From CAVSRC01 sp963781775 (lineage in GTDB: Bacteria > Pseudomonadota > Alphaproteobacteria > Rhizobiales > Kaistiaceae), in contig CAWAHE010000011.1 in assembly GCA_963781775.1 (NCBI GenBank), positions 186,001-250,000 on the forward strand: 64,000 bases of DNA. The letters run 5' to 3'. The notes beneath the pieces are model-generated. The model made no database searches. It saw nothing but the letters and a program-made list of their open reading frames with translations, and was not told the origin of the DNA. This document shows positions 63,341-64,000 of this stretch, piece by piece (the stretch's first letter is position 1; each line of letters opens with the position of its first letter). Position numbers and translations under genes: made by a program.

Positions 63341-64000
63341 TCAGTGGCTGTCGAGCCCGTATAGCGAATGCAAAGTCCGTACCGCAAGCTCGGTGTAGGG
63401 CGCGTCGATCAACACCGATATCTTGATTTCAGAGGTCGTGATCGCCCGAATGTTGATGGCCTTGCCCGCAAGCGCCTGAAAACACTCGGCCGCAACGCCG
63501 GCATGGCTGCGCATGCCGATGCCGATGACGGAGATCTTGGCCACGTCGGTCGACCCCTGCAGTACCTGGTAGCCGATGGCATCACGCGCATCCTCGAGCA
63601 CCTTGCGCGCCCGCGCGTAGTCGGCGGTCGGCACGGTGAAGGTCAGGTCGGTCAGCGTGCCGTCCTCGGAGACGTTCTGGACGATCATGTCGACATTGAT
63701 GCTGGAGGCGGCCAACGGCCCGAAGACGGCCGCCGCCACGCCCGGCTTGTCGGCCACCCGCCTCAGCGAAATCTGGGCCTCGTCCTTGGAGTAGGCGATG
63801 CCGCTGACGATCTTTTTTTCCACGATCTCGTCCTCGTCACAGATGAGGGTCCCCGGAGGGTCGTTCGCCCTGAACAATTCCGGCGCCGCCGGATCGTCGA
63901 AACTCGAGCGCACGAAGGTGCGCACGCCGTGCACCATCGCCAGCTCGACCGAACGCACCTGGAGCACTTTCGCCCCCAGCGAAGCCAGTTCCAGCATTTC
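63341..64000 (-). CDS. lysC: Aspartate kinase, C-terminal part
   Basis: The last 219 codons of a gene that starts beyond the window; the frame is open at the edge. Visible are the end of the kinase domain (EMLELASLGAKVLQVRSVELA) and two ACT domains (ISLRRVADKPGVAAAVFGPLA with NVDMIVQN, and KISVIGIGMRSHAGVAAECF with IRAITTSEIKISVLID), which bind lysine and threonine for feedback control. It phosphorylates aspartate for lysine, threonine and methionine synthesis. It precedes ptsP on the same strand with 75 bases between. Confidence 0.95.
   Translation of the reverse strand, partial: EMLELASLGAKVLQVRSVELAMVHGVRTFVRSSFDDPAAPELFRANDPPGTLICDEDEIVEKKIVSGIAYSKDEAQISLRRVADKPGVAAAVFGPLAASSINVDMIVQNVSEDGTLTDLTFTVPTADYARARKVLEDARDAIGYQVLQGSTDVAKISVIGIGMRSHAGVAAECFQALAGKAINIRAITTSEIKISVLIDAPYTELAVRTLHSLYGLDSH

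Overview
The window is a 64 kb, GC-rich chromosomal segment of an alphaproteobacterium, most likely of the order Hyphomicrobiales (Rhizobiales). The evidence is the rRNA operon layout (16S, tRNA-Ile, tRNA-Ala, 23S, 5S), the DUF4167 gene beside prmC and prfA, the nitrogen-PTS enzyme I (ptsP) between prfA and lysC, and the Mla-type lipid transporter. I cannot place it below order level by reading alone.

Layout. 0-7.7 kb: an aminotransferase end, a DHA2 efflux pump, a cold-shock protein, a KDPG-aldolase/TRAP transporter operon (large permease gene frameshifted) and the biotin transporter gene bioY. 7.7-11.4 kb: a palindrome-rich non-coding stretch, then a cassette of unrecognised secreted or membrane proteins. 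11.5-18.6 kb: an ileS of the HYGH/KLSKR (IleS2) type, and a marR-emrA-emrB-like efflux operon. 18.7-22.6 kb: deoC, a small unknown gene and a two-domain ALDH16-like dehydrogenase. 22.7-31.3 kb: a GST, an mlaE-mlaF-mlaD lipid transport operon, a heterodimeric ABC exporter and a membrane-anchored methyltransferase.

31.3-43.9 kb is the most distinctive accessory region. A complete family-5 (Opp/Dpp-type) ABC importer, with an inositol-monophosphatase-family gene behind it, is divergent from a five-gene operon. That operon encodes a sulfatase-superfamily enzyme with Thr in place of the formylglycine Cys, two paralogous Gfo/Idh dehydrogenases, a sulfotransferase-fold protein and a TIM-barrel isomerase. 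The two transcription units face each other across mirrored TTTTGATTGACA elements. I infer a regulated pathway that imports and oxidises an unidentified, probably charged, glycoside or polyol. No regulator gene is present in the locus.

43.9-52 kb: tRNA-fMet, a GT39-family glycosyltransferase, a small secreted protein and a complete rRNA operon on the minus strand with a strong promoter. 52-64 kb: an M23 peptidase, clpB, a MOSC protein, a DUF4167 protein, prmC, prfA, ptsP and the 3' half of lysC.

Four genes (dctM, the ALDH16-like gene, prmC, ptsP) are broken by frameshifts. Every frameshift I could resolve unambiguously is a single extra base, about a dozen of them in ptsP, which looks more like insertion-type sequence error than decay. 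Start codons were moved inward from the longest open frames where Shine-Dalgarno sites, signal peptides or gene overlaps supported it.
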